In this document: piece by piece, positions 1 through 6,687 of the stretch
Layout of the letters: every line of letters starts with the position of its first letter
How positions within the stretch are numbered: the stretch's first letter is position 1
Origin: an archaeon
GTDB lineage: Archaea; Thermoproteota; Nitrososphaeria; Nitrososphaerales; JACAEJ01
Direction of reading: 5' to 3'
Length of the DNA stretch: 8,298 nt
Assembly: GCA_024256265.1 (NCBI GenBank)
Contig: JACGUK010000046.1
Location: 1 to 8,298 of the forward strand
Position numbers and translations under genes: made by a program
Notes under the pieces: model-generated
Seen by the model: only the letters and a program-made list of their open reading frames with translations
Database searches by the model: none
What the model was told of the DNA's origin: nothing

Positions 1-169
1 CATTGCTTAAAGGAAGGTTTTCTGCTAAACTTCTTACGTGCTCAACTACCTTCACTATGCGCATAAAGCTCTCATACCCATCCAACTCTTTAACCTCCTC
101 AACCTGTACCTGAAGGACTCTTACCATCAAGCGATGCAAATAAACAGCACGTTCTGACGACTCAGTCAA
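1..169 (-). CDS. N-terminal fragment of an unrecognised protein, cut by the left edge
   Basis: I do not recognise this protein. On the minus strand a frame is open from a TTG at 169 to the window edge, with the first ATG at 127-125. From the ATG it reads MVRVLQVQVEEVKELDGYES and then a probable amphipathic helix (FMRIVKVVEHVRSLAENLPL). The composition is rich in Val, Glu and Leu and looks coding. The 14 residues between the TTG and the ATG (LTESSERAVYLHRL) also look coding, so the longer start is given, but the ATG is a fair alternative. The TTG lies just inside the end of another open frame that reads SELIRKNEIKAFD and stops at 164-162. This could be two coupled genes or one gene with a one-base frame break. 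The gene lies downstream of the HAD phosphatase on the same strand and could share its transcript. Confidence 0.5.
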   Translation of the reverse strand, partial: MTESSERAVYLHRLMVRVLQVQVEEVKELDGYESFMRIVKVVEHVRSLAENLPLSN

Positions 170-243
170 ATGCCTTTATCTCATTCTTTCTGATTAACTC
201 TGAGACATCATCGTCGTCTTGATTAAAATCTTTTTCCGCTCTA

Positions 244-924
244 TTATACTTTATCTTCCTTGACCTTTGAGATTGACTCAAGCAAGGCTATGATGTCTTT
301 TAAAGAGCCTATAAGATAATCGGGCTTTGCTTCGACTAGGTTTTTAATATTTGATACGCCAGTTGGCATAGCCACAGATGTGACTTTAGCCTCTTTTGCT
401 GCTAAAATGTCTATGATACCATCCCCAACATATATAGCTTCCTTTGCATCGATCCCTAAAATTTCTATTGCTCTTTTTATACTACCTCCATCTGGCTTTA
501 ACTCCTTAGAATCCTCTCTTGTAACTATCACATCGAAAAAATCATCCAAACCAAACCTTTTTATGACAACGCTCGTAGCTTTACGCCCATTGTTCGTAAC
601 TATTGCCAATTTTAACCCTAGATTTTTTATCTTAATCAGAGTTTGAAGCGCATTAGGCTGGACTTCTGTCTTATTTGCAGCTTCCAATTCAATCTTTTCT
701 ATGATATCCCATAAAGACTTTTCAAGATCTGAGAAGATTTTCACATCAGTGCGCTCTTTTATCAATTTAAGCATGGAGTATAAGCTTAAACTCTCAGATA
801 GATCCTCAGTATTTATACCTCTTCTTCTTATCTCTTCAATAGCCTCTTTACGTGCTCTTATGAAATCCAGTGCAAATTTTACCAAAGTCCCATCAAGATC
901 AAAGATTACTGCTTTTATGCTCAA
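244..924 (-). CDS. HAD-superfamily phosphatase, phosphoglycolate phosphatase-like
   Basis: A 226-residue haloacid dehalogenase-type hydrolase. These enzymes remove phosphate from small cytosolic metabolites through an aspartyl-phosphate intermediate. All four HAD motifs are visible: motif I FDLDGT with nucleophile D9 and acid D11, motif II with T110 in IVTNNG, motif III K143 in ELKPDGG, and motif IV with G167-D168 and D172 in VGDGIID. An inserted helical cap spans about residues 16-90, the C1-cap layout of the Gph/phosphoglycolate phosphatase and beta-phosphoglucomutase group. The length is usual for the group. The start is a TTG at 924-922. It is preferred because motif I begins eight residues later and an in-frame TAG lies shortly upstream with no ATG or GTG between. 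No strong Shine-Dalgarno sequence is seen, so the mRNA may be leaderless. It diverges from the primase-polymerase gene across about 50 bp. The fold and catalytic type are secure; the substrate (phosphoglycolate or another phosphomonoester) is not determined by the sequence. Confidence 0.88.
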   Translation of the reverse strand: MSIKAVIFDLDGTLVKFALDFIRARKEAIEEIRRRGINTEDLSESLSLYSMLKLIKERTDVKIFSDLEKSLWDIIEKIELEAANKTEVQPNALQTLIKIKNLGLKLAIVTNNGRKATSVVIKRFGLDDFFDVIVTREDSKELKPDGGSIKRAIEILGIDAKEAIYVGDGIIDILAAKEAKVTSVAMPTGVSNIKNLVEAKPDYLIGSLKDIIALLESISKVKEDKV

Positions 925-973
925 ACTCTCTGCCCTAGTCCAAGATACGTCAAGGATATTAGCATGCTGCTAT

Positions 974-2113
974 ATGAATAAATCTATGGCCACAATCTCT
1001 GATAGGATTCTATTGTTATTATCGATAAAGGAGGAAGGAAAGCGTATAGGCATTGACCATATATTCGAGAAGGTTCACAGAGATGTATTATTCGTAGAGA
1101 AAAGGGAGATCGGTAAAGACGAAGTCGAAAGGACATTAAAAGATTTGATCTCCAAAGGTTTGGTTGAGAGTTTTGGTGATGGTTTCTCTTTAAGTGAAGA
1201 AGGAGAAAAGATCATGGAGAAGATAATTCTTGAAAAGGAGAAAGAATTGAACCGATCTTACACTATGGTCTGGTTAGCCAAGAGGTATTATCCTCATGTT
1301 GCAAGATTCATGATACCTTTTCTTAAGGATAGAGCTGTGTCTGCTGTGAAAATATTTTCTGGAAAGAGAGACCCTATAAAAGAAGTAGACGCTATATTCG
1401 TGAGATATTCAAAGTACAAGCCCAAGCCAGTCTTTCTAACCATAGATTCAGAGAGTAAGCTCATGTCCTTGGTCTTTGACCATTGTATAGATTTCATACC
1501 TTACGTGCATAAGATTGATGCTGATGAGCCAGATTTTTTCATTCTCGATCTCGATGCAGGATCAGATATAATGAAGAGCCAGAAAGCCTTCGATTTCATA
1601 AAATACATTGCCTTTGAATTATCGAATCTCCTTATAGAGTTAGAAGTAGAACCCATGGCTAAGTTCAGTGGTTCAAGGGGCTTTCAGATATGGGCTAGCT
1701 TTGACAATAGTGAATTAAGAGAAAGAGGAGATTTATTCAAGACTTATAGGGAGATGGCAATATCTATTCAGAATAAATTAGAAGAAAGACTTCAGAATAA
1801 GATCGATGAGATGGTTTCCATCTTCCCAGAAATAGTACATCATGGCAAGAAGATAACAACATCAATAGTTGCTCATAAAGAGGAGAGGGCCTCTCAAATC
1901 TTGGTGGACTGGTCATCTTTAAAACCCATGGGAGATGTTAGGGCTCCTTTTTCGATTCATTACAAGACAGGCTTAGCATCTTTGCCTATCCCTCTAAATG
2001 AGATAAATGATTTCGATGTAAAAGAAGCCCATCCATTAAGGATCATTAAGAATGTTAGCAGATATGAGAAAGCGGCTAAGATGAAAAAATGTAGTCCTCC
2101 AAAACTCATCTAA
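974..2113 (+). CDS. Stand-alone LigD/PriS-like primase-polymerase (AEP) with N-terminal winged helix
   Basis: A 379-residue archaeo-eukaryotic primase superfamily protein that probably makes or extends RNA/DNA strands in repair. Residues 5-90 look like a winged-helix domain (helices plus a wing near GLVESFGDGFSLSEEG). Residues 95-180 (RYYPHVARFMIPFLKDRAVS and on) resemble the entry to LigD polymerase domains. Motif I is D192/D194 in FFILDLDAG, the metal ligands. Motif II is SGSRGFQIW at 232-240, with Q238 where the family normally has His. Motif III is D312 in QILVDWSSL, followed by APFSIHYKTG (324-333), like the PriS/LigD nucleotide-binding stretch. There is no ligase or phosphoesterase domain, no obvious PriS zinc knuckle, and no Ku gene in the window. 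The frame is open further upstream, but that part is antisense to the HAD gene, so the ATG at 974 is chosen; the ATG at 986 is an alternative. The superfamily is secure; whether it serves in end joining, damage tolerance or a mobile element's replication is open. Confidence 0.85.
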   Translation: MNKSMATISDRILLLLSIKEEGKRIGIDHIFEKVHRDVLFVEKREIGKDEVERTLKDLISKGLVESFGDGFSLSEEGEKIMEKIILEKEKELNRSYTMVWLAKRYYPHVARFMIPFLKDRAVSAVKIFSGKRDPIKEVDAIFVRYSKYKPKPVFLTIDSESKLMSLVFDHCIDFIPYVHKIDADEPDFFILDLDAGSDIMKSQKAFDFIKYIAFELSNLLIELEVEPMAKFSGSRGFQIWASFDNSELRERGDLFKTYREMAISIQNKLEERLQNKIDEMVSIFPEIVHHGKKITTSIVAHKEERASQILVDWSSLKPMGDVRAPFSIHYKTGLASLPIPLNEINDFDVKEAHPLRIIKNVSRYEKAAKMKKCSPPKLI

Positions 2114-2170
2114 ATGTAAGGCCTCCACGCTAATACTGATAAGATAGTCAACCAGCTAGAGGGCAGAAAG

Positions 2171-2199
2171 GTGCTAGTAATAAAAAAGATGCTTAGCAC
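2171..2199 (-). terminator. Possible T-run/hairpin terminator between convergent genes
   Basis: In the 156-bp gap between the convergent ends of the primase-polymerase (2113) and acyltransferase (2270) genes, the arms GTGCTA (2171-2176) and TAGCAC (2194-2199) are complementary. Read on the minus strand, the loop carries a run of six T. Archaeal termination mainly needs a T-rich stretch in the non-template strand, so this could end the acyltransferase transcript about 80 nt after its stop codon. The hairpin has a short stem and a long loop and may be chance. No gene or RNA was recognised in the rest of the gap. Confidence 0.25.
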
Positions 2200-2269
2200 A
2201 CGAACTGCTAGCTCTGCAGAAGACGCATATAAAGGGGAAGTCACAATTTCTCCGCGGTAGATGGCTAGG

Positions 2270-3409
2270 TCAAACCCTGATGAATATTCTATGCTTGTAG
2301 AAAATAGCCATGATTCCGATCAAAAACGTCAAGTATGCCAATGCGTAGAACAGTGATCCATTTAACGGCCCAGCCCACGACGCAAAGAAATTTTCATAGA
2401 TGAATGTCTTCAACGCAATGCTCGTCCCATCGGCGAGCGTGATGTTTGTACAGATAATAGCAACATTAAGAATCTCTAAGAGCACGTATGCGGTAATCGC
2501 GTTCGTGCCTAGGATGGTGAGAGGCTTTGTCCACATGGCGTACTTCTTAATATCAATGAGGTAATAGCATCCCGCAAGGAAGACGAGAGCTATCCCGCCA
2601 GTGAAAACGACGAAGGAGCTCGTCCAGAGGTTCTTATTGATTGGAAACCATAAATCCCACAGTGCACCGATGACAACACCAAGGTTTCCAAAGAAAAATA
2701 GGTTCACTGCCTTCTCCAGCGGGCTGTGATTTGATCTTAGATATTGTCCGGCGAGAACTCCTATAAGTGTTGTCCCAATAGCTGGGATAGTGCTTAAGAT
2801 GCCCTCTGGGTCCCAAGTTCTCGTCGGCGCGTAAATGTGGTCGCCTAAGATAAGACTATCGATGTACTGCGCTAAATTACCTTCCTTTCCAAGGACTCCA
2901 GCTCCATATCCTGGCACTGGAACGAGCATCATTAGCATCCAGTAGACAAGTGGGAGTAGCACAGTGAAGAAGACTCGACCCCTGACTTTGAAAGCAAGGA
3001 AAATTACAGAGGCAAAGAAGTAGCAAAGCGCTATTCTCTGGAGGGCACCCATAATGCGTATCGTCGACAAGTCGAAGTAGGGAAAGCCATTTAAGAAAAG
3101 ACCGAGGACAAACAGAATGACCGATCGGCGAACAACCCGCAGAAGTATTTTCTTCCGGCTATAGCCTCGAGCAAGCTTACTTGCAAATGAATACGGTATA
3201 GCCACCCCGACGGTGAATAGGAAAAAAGGGAAAACCAAATCTGCTAGGGTCCAGCCATTCCACTCGGCATGTTGGAGAGCAAGGTAGTATATATCGCCAC
3301 CTGGGCGATTCACGAGAACCATTAAAGCAATCGTGATGCCGCGTAAGACATCGAGAGAGACTAATCTCCCTTGCAAATAGGGCGTGGACTGTACCGCCGT
3401 CCTGTGCAC
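2270..3409 (-). CDS. Membrane acyltransferase, HGSNAT/NagX-like (COG4299 type)
   Basis: A 379-residue polytopic membrane protein with about ten hydrophobic segments. It resembles heparan-alpha-glucosaminide N-acetyltransferase and bacterial NagX, which move an acetyl group from acetyl-CoA across the membrane onto an amino sugar. Family hallmarks in order: RLVSLDVLRGITIALMVLVN (15-34) in the first helix; H47 within QHAEWNGWTLADLVFPFF, the place of the acetyl-carrying His proposed for human HGSNAT (from memory); IMGALQRIALCYF (119-131); TRTWDPEG (196-203) followed by STIPAIGTTLIGVLAG; and LTILGTNAITAY (297-308). The length suits the single-domain prokaryotic form. The start is GTG at 3409-3407, the only standard start between an upstream in-frame TAG and the first helix, apart from a later TTG at residue 12. 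By eye G+C is close to half, against roughly 35-40% in flanking genes, which suggests lateral acquisition. The true acceptor is unknown; no sugar-catabolism genes are adjacent. Confidence 0.85.
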   Translation of the reverse strand: MHRTAVQSTPYLQGRLVSLDVLRGITIALMVLVNRPGGDIYYLALQHAEWNGWTLADLVFPFFLFTVGVAIPYSFASKLARGYSRKKILLRVVRRSVILFVLGLFLNGFPYFDLSTIRIMGALQRIALCYFFASVIFLAFKVRGRVFFTVLLPLVYWMLMMLVPVPGYGAGVLGKEGNLAQYIDSLILGDHIYAPTRTWDPEGILSTIPAIGTTLIGVLAGQYLRSNHSPLEKAVNLFFFGNLGVVIGALWDLWFPINKNLWTSSFVVFTGGIALVFLAGCYYLIDIKKYAMWTKPLTILGTNAITAYVLLEILNVAIICTNITLADGTSIALKTFIYENFFASWAGPLNGSLFYALAYLTFLIGIMAIFYKHRIFIRV

Positions 3410-3499
3410 TTTTTCAGAAAGTTGTGCCGCGAGGTTACCCGTTGTTCCATCTCCCTACAAATGATTTTTTCTCCAACTGAGAATCCTTTATCAGAGGGC

Positions 3500-3514
3500 C
3501 TTAAAAAATTTAAG
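3500..3514. repeat. AT-rich inverted repeat CTTAAA-AAA-TTTAAG
   Basis: Perfect 6-bp arms around three A residues, in the 207-bp divergent space between the acyltransferase and ABC ATPase genes. It could be part of a promoter for the acyltransferase (TTTAAA-like TATA element, giving a leader of roughly 70 nt) or a regulator site. The function is inferred only from position. Confidence 0.3.
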
Positions 3515-3565
3515 CCTTCAAGATGGCCTAGATGAGACTTGAATGTTAGAATAAAGAGCCTGTTT

Positions 3566-3583
3566 CAAAACCTGTTTATATAT
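3566..3583 (+). promoter_or_regulatory. BRE/TATA promoter of the ABC exporter operon
   Basis: A purine/A-rich stretch (CAAAAC, about 3566-3571) is followed by TTTATATAT at 3575-3583, the arrangement of an archaeal TFB-recognition element plus TATA box. Transcription would then start near 3603-3606, giving a leader of about 11-14 nt before the ATG at 3617. The A/G-rich AAGGAAAG at 3603-3610 could serve as a weak ribosome site if it is included in the mRNA. The heptamer CCTGTTT occurs at 3559-3565 and again at 3571-3577, overlapping this promoter. Confidence 0.6.
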
Positions 3584-3616
3584 CTAAAATAGACTTTATT
3601 TTAAGGAAAGTGTGCC

Positions 3617-4429
3617 ATGAGCGCTTTTGATTTTCCTATACTCGAAGTCTTGAACCTTTGGAAGAGTTACAACGGACATCAAGCAGTAAAAGGACTTGAT
3701 CTTGAAGTTAAAAAAGGCGAAATATTCGGGTTGCTAGGTCCTAATGGAGCTGGTAAGACAACCACGCTAAAAATTATAGTAGGACTCCTAAAGATGGATA
3801 AAGGAATAGTTAAGGTCGATGGGGTAGATATATCTGAGGAGCAATATGGTTATAAAAAGCAGATTGGATACTTGCCTGAGAATCCTACTTTACCCGAGTA
3901 CTTGACGGCTGAGGAATTTTTAGGATATGTGGCAAAGATAAGAGATATTCCATCAAACGACATAAAGGATAGAACCAACTACTATCTTGAGCTCTTTGAT
4001 CTTAAGAAAAGAAAAAAGGATATTATCGTCTCATTCTCAAGAGGCATGAAGCAGAAATTGGCTCTCTCGGCTGCTTTGATTCATAAGCCATCCCTCTTGA
4101 TCTTAGACGAGCCTCTTATTGGCATAGATCCAACAGGGCAACATCATATTAAGAGCATCTTAAAGGAAATGATAAAAGAAAATCGATCAGTACTAGTCTC
4201 AACACACATGATAGATACGGCGGAGAGGCTTTGTGATAGAGTGGGCATAATCAACAATGGTAGAAATGTAGCTTCTGGTAGCTTGGAAAAACTAAGGCGA
4301 ATAGCTGAGATGGGCGAAGATTCCACTCTAGAGCAGATATTCTTGAAGCTGACCCAAGAAGCTGAAGAAGTTGTCGAAGAAAAACCGATGAGAAGAAGGC
4401 TTTTCTCTCTATTCAGGAAGAAGGAATAA
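3617..4429 (+). CDS. ABC exporter ATP-binding subunit (ABC-2/NatA-like)
   Basis: A 270-residue nucleotide-binding subunit that would power export through the permease encoded next. Walker A is GPNGAGKT (41-48). The Q-loop position reads IGYLPENP, with E88 in place of Gln, as is common in ABC-2-type ATPases. The signature is SFSRGMKQK (139-147), the usual ABC-2 variant of LSGGQ. Walker B is LLILDEP (160-166) with catalytic E165, and the H-loop is H197 in STHMID. A tail rich in Glu then Arg/Lys follows (about 235-270; RRRLFSLFRKKE at the end). The first 240 residues have the normal domain length. The start ATG is the first in frame after a good promoter. The stop codon overlaps the next ATG as TAATG, so both subunits are probably translated together from one mRNA. 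The substrate cannot be read from the ATPase; lipids, drugs, small peptides or ions are all possible for this class. Confidence 0.93.
   Translation: MSAFDFPILEVLNLWKSYNGHQAVKGLDLEVKKGEIFGLLGPNGAGKTTTLKIIVGLLKMDKGIVKVDGVDISEEQYGYKKQIGYLPENPTLPEYLTAEEFLGYVAKIRDIPSNDIKDRTNYYLELFDLKKRKKDIIVSFSRGMKQKLALSAALIHKPSLLILDEPLIGIDPTGQHHIKSILKEMIKENRSVLVSTHMIDTAERLCDRVGIINNGRNVASGSLEKLRRIAEMGEDSTLEQIFLKLTQEAEEVVEEKPMRRRLFSLFRKKE
4421..4425 (+). promoter_or_regulatory. Ribosome binding site at the ATPase-permease junction
   Basis: AAGGA lies three bases before the permease ATG (4429-4431), inside the last codons of the ATPase gene and directly before the TAATG overlap. The arrangement points to translational coupling of the two subunits and supports the permease start. 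Confidence 0.5.
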
Positions 4430-5985
4430 TGGGCAAAATCATAACTGTTCTAGTATTCAAAATAAAGCAGTACTTTGGTCCACTAAGATCATCAAGGATT
4501 AGCCTTTTATTAGGCATCTTAGTATTTTTAAGTCTAAATTTTACAGGATTCATGTTTGGTATAGGTTTGCCCGATACACCCTTCTGGGCAGAGCCTGATC
4601 GCCTCATCGATATACTCTCAGCCTTCCTCTCCATCTTCCTTGCATTAAGTCTAGTTTTGAGCTTAAGAGGTGGCGTGACAGCTTTTCAAGCAGAGTTGGA
4701 CTTCTTTTTCACATCAGCCATAAAGCCTAGACAATATGTTCTGTCAGACTTAATCTTCCAATTCATAGTCCTTCATGTCCTCTTTTCTCCCTTCATTCCC
4801 TTTATTATAGGCTTAGCTTTGAGGTTAGGCATAACTGCTTTGGTTGCGTTGATCATGGTTCTAATCTACGAGACATATGTCTTTCTGACTTTGCTGATCA
4901 TGCAATCTCTTGGTATTCTGAATCTCGTTGCTCCTTACAAAAGGACTAAGGTCCTGATTGGAATGATAATGTCTGCCCTCCTCTTGCCGAGCCTAAGCTT
5001 TATCCGCTTCTTCCCATTGGAATATTCTGATCTGCCCTATCCGTCCACCTTTGCAGCAAAAGCAATTGTTCATTTATTGGAGCAAAGTTCTGTTGAATTA
5101 TTGAATGTATATTTTCTGGGAATTTTCGTTGCTCTCGCTTTTATTTTTCATTTTGTTATATCGAGAAAGAACCTATTTCACTATATGAGACCCACTATAA
5201 TGCTATCCTTTTTTGAGAGCAGACCTCAGGCTCAAGCTATTCAGCAGAGGAGGATGCTTGAAAGGTTTGGACCTATGACGACTTTTCTGACTCTAGACCC
5301 TACAAAAGGTTCATTGACAAGATTTCTGATAAAAAAGCATTTTATACGCATAATCAGAGATGGGAGCCTATTCCCATTGATCATGCTCTTCGCCATTTAC
5401 GGAGCAGTTAGCATGCTATCCTTAAACTTTTCACCAGTTTCAAGCTTAAAGGAGATTGAATCAGCTCTATTCATGTTGACCTTCTACAGTGCTTTAGTTC
5501 CTTCTATCCTAGCCATGTCATGGAACTCTTATGAAAGAGAGAATTTATGGCTAATTTTGACTTCTGGTGGGAGAATAGTCGAGTACTTCAAGTCCTTCTT
5601 TGTGGCCCTATTGATAGTTGCTTTGATCATGCCTTGGGGGCTGTTAATCATCTCCCTTCCTTTTCTTGGCTTATCCTCTCTATGGCTCATATTGAGTGCC
5701 CTTGCTATTGCATCCTTCTCATCTGCCTTTGCAATTCTCACTTTAATTTTAATAGAGATGCCCAAAGAGGGTAGCATGTCTGCTGGATACTTCTTCATCA
5801 TCTTTTTGCCCATAATCGGGGCTTATATGGGAGCTTCACCATTTCTAGCCATGCTGATGATAGTCCCAGACTATCCAATACAATTTCAATTCTTATTCGC
5901 TACACTTCTAATAGGCTATTTGGCATTAGCTCTTTTTGGGCTTTTAAAGCTGATAGAAAAGAAGGTTAAATCCATTAAGATATGA
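4429..5985 (+). CDS. ABC-2-type exporter permease, apparently two fused six-helix halves
   Basis: A 518-residue integral membrane protein, the partner of the preceding ATPase. About twelve hydrophobic segments can be seen, near residues 24-46, 60-80, 109-130, 136-160, 174-192, 227-244, 313-331, 344-363, 388-410, 414-441, 452-472 and 486-507. A hydrophilic cytoplasmic linker (about 245-312) rich in Gln and Arg separates two groups of six. The halves share a pattern: a basic amphipathic start (KIKQYF at 11-16; IKKHFIRIIR at 301-310), then LSLNF after the first helix (34-38 and 330-334), then an acidic/aromatic stretch ending in TS with a Tyr seven residues after the Ser (S96/Y103; S379/Y386). 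One chain may therefore supply both transmembrane domains of the exporter. The gene overlaps the ATPase by one base. It converges on the nuclease gene with only five bases between stop codons. No periplasmic-binding component is present, which fits an exporter. The substrate is unknown. Confidence 0.85.
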   Translation: MGKIITVLVFKIKQYFGPLRSSRISLLLGILVFLSLNFTGFMFGIGLPDTPFWAEPDRLIDILSAFLSIFLALSLVLSLRGGVTAFQAELDFFFTSAIKPRQYVLSDLIFQFIVLHVLFSPFIPFIIGLALRLGITALVALIMVLIYETYVFLTLLIMQSLGILNLVAPYKRTKVLIGMIMSALLLPSLSFIRFFPLEYSDLPYPSTFAAKAIVHLLEQSSVELLNVYFLGIFVALAFIFHFVISRKNLFHYMRPTIMLSFFESRPQAQAIQQRRMLERFGPMTTFLTLDPTKGSLTRFLIKKHFIRIIRDGSLFPLIMLFAIYGAVSMLSLNFSPVSSLKEIESALFMLTFYSALVPSILAMSWNSYERENLWLILTSGGRIVEYFKSFFVALLIVALIMPWGLLIISLPFLGLSSLWLILSALAIASFSSAFAILTLILIEMPKEGSMSAGYFFIIFLPIIGAYMGASPFLAMLMIVPDYPIQFQFLFATLLIGYLALALFGLLKLIEKKVKSIKI

Positions 5986-5990
5986 TTTGA

Positions 5991-6611
5991 TCATTTGACG
6001 ATAAAAATCATGTCAAGCATACCATCGAGTTCATTAAGAAAATTAGAGAACTTATCTATTGGTACTACAGGAACCTTGCTTACGAAGAAGACTCGCTCAC
6101 TATAGAACGTAACTATTACTGGGATTACGCATGATAAGTTAAACCTTTTTGCCTCTTCACTCATCATAATCTTTTCAGCCCTTTTTATCTGGGCTTCTGC
6201 TACCTTTGATATGCTTGATAATCCCATCGAGCGGCGCCAGTGTTTGCAATCTATTGCCAAACCTCTTTCATCTCTAATTGCTAGCACATCTATCTCTATC
6301 CTAGGATGCTTTAGCCTAAAGTTATGATGAACTTTGTAACCATTATAAGCCATGATGACAGAAATGAATTCTTCAAAGTCCTTCCAGCTCAAGACTTTTG
6401 AGACTTCATCTATACTTGAACCTAGCTTTAAGGCTGAGACTGAAGCTAATACCTTTGCTCCTTTTTCGAATTGAACAGTATTTCCATTAATCTTGGCTAT
6501 ATTCTCGCCTTCAAGAAAGATCAATGCTTCTTTTAACAATTCGAAACTTAGCCCACATTTAGAAGCAATTTTCATCAAATCATGCTTGCCTTCTACAATA
6601 TATGGAATCAA
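5991..6611 (-). CDS. Mrr-like PD-(D/E)XK endonuclease with N-terminal winged helix
   Basis: A DNA endonuclease of the restriction-endonuclease-like fold, related to Mrr and archaeal Holliday-junction-resolvase-like proteins. Residues 1-55 form a winged-helix-like DNA-binding part (HDLMKIASKCGLSFELLKEA, then a wing around ENIAKINGNTVQFEKG). The nuclease core follows: E80/E81 in WKDFEEF, D108 in RIEIDVLAI, and D121-C-K123 in GLAIDCKHW, which together make the metal-binding E, D, DxK set. Q141 in AEAQIKRAEK is the likely extra motif seen in Mrr families. Protein length from this start is 206 residues. The start given is TTG at 6611-6609, the only standard start in frame, but it falls inside what looks like the first helix. 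The frame continues upstream with coding-like residues (NKQIWLEEIKTRPATLIK) to about 6680 without any ATG, GTG or TTG. No methyltransferase lies nearby, so it is not a plain restriction-modification pair. Fold is well supported; target is unknown. Confidence 0.82.
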   Translation of the reverse strand: MIPYIVEGKHDLMKIASKCGLSFELLKEALIFLEGENIAKINGNTVQFEKGAKVLASVSALKLGSSIDEVSKVLSWKDFEEFISVIMAYNGYKVHHNFRLKHPRIEIDVLAIRDERGLAIDCKHWRRSMGLSSISKVAEAQIKRAEKIMMSEEAKRFNLSCVIPVIVTFYSERVFFVSKVPVVPIDKFSNFLNELDGMLDMIFIVK

Positions 6612-6687
6612 TTTGATTAAAGTAGCAGGTCTCGTCTTAATCTCCTCTAGCCAAATCTGTTTATTTTCAAAAAGAGTAATGTAAAAA

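Noticed and set aside
701..973. Upstream in-frame extension of the primase-polymerase frame to an ATG at 701
   Set aside because: It lies antisense to the HAD phosphatase and its translation has no family features; the HAD motifs fix the coding strand there. The winged helix starts just after the ATG at 974.
974..2113. A bacterial-style NHEJ operon (Ku, LigD)
   Set aside because: Only the polymerase-like domain is present. No Ku, ligase or 3'-phosphoesterase gene is seen on either strand of the window.
2114..2269. A tRNA or small RNA gene in the gap after the primase-polymerase
   Set aside because: No cloverleaf, T-loop or A/B-box pattern was found; only a short weak hairpin with a T-run.
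4413..4634. Minus-strand open frame across the ATPase-permease junction
   Set aside because: It is antisense to two well-supported genes, with low-complexity basic content and no start signals.
5529..5813. Open frames on both strands inside the permease gene
   Set aside because: They are shadows of the permease frame: no promoter, no ribosome site, no recognisable domain.
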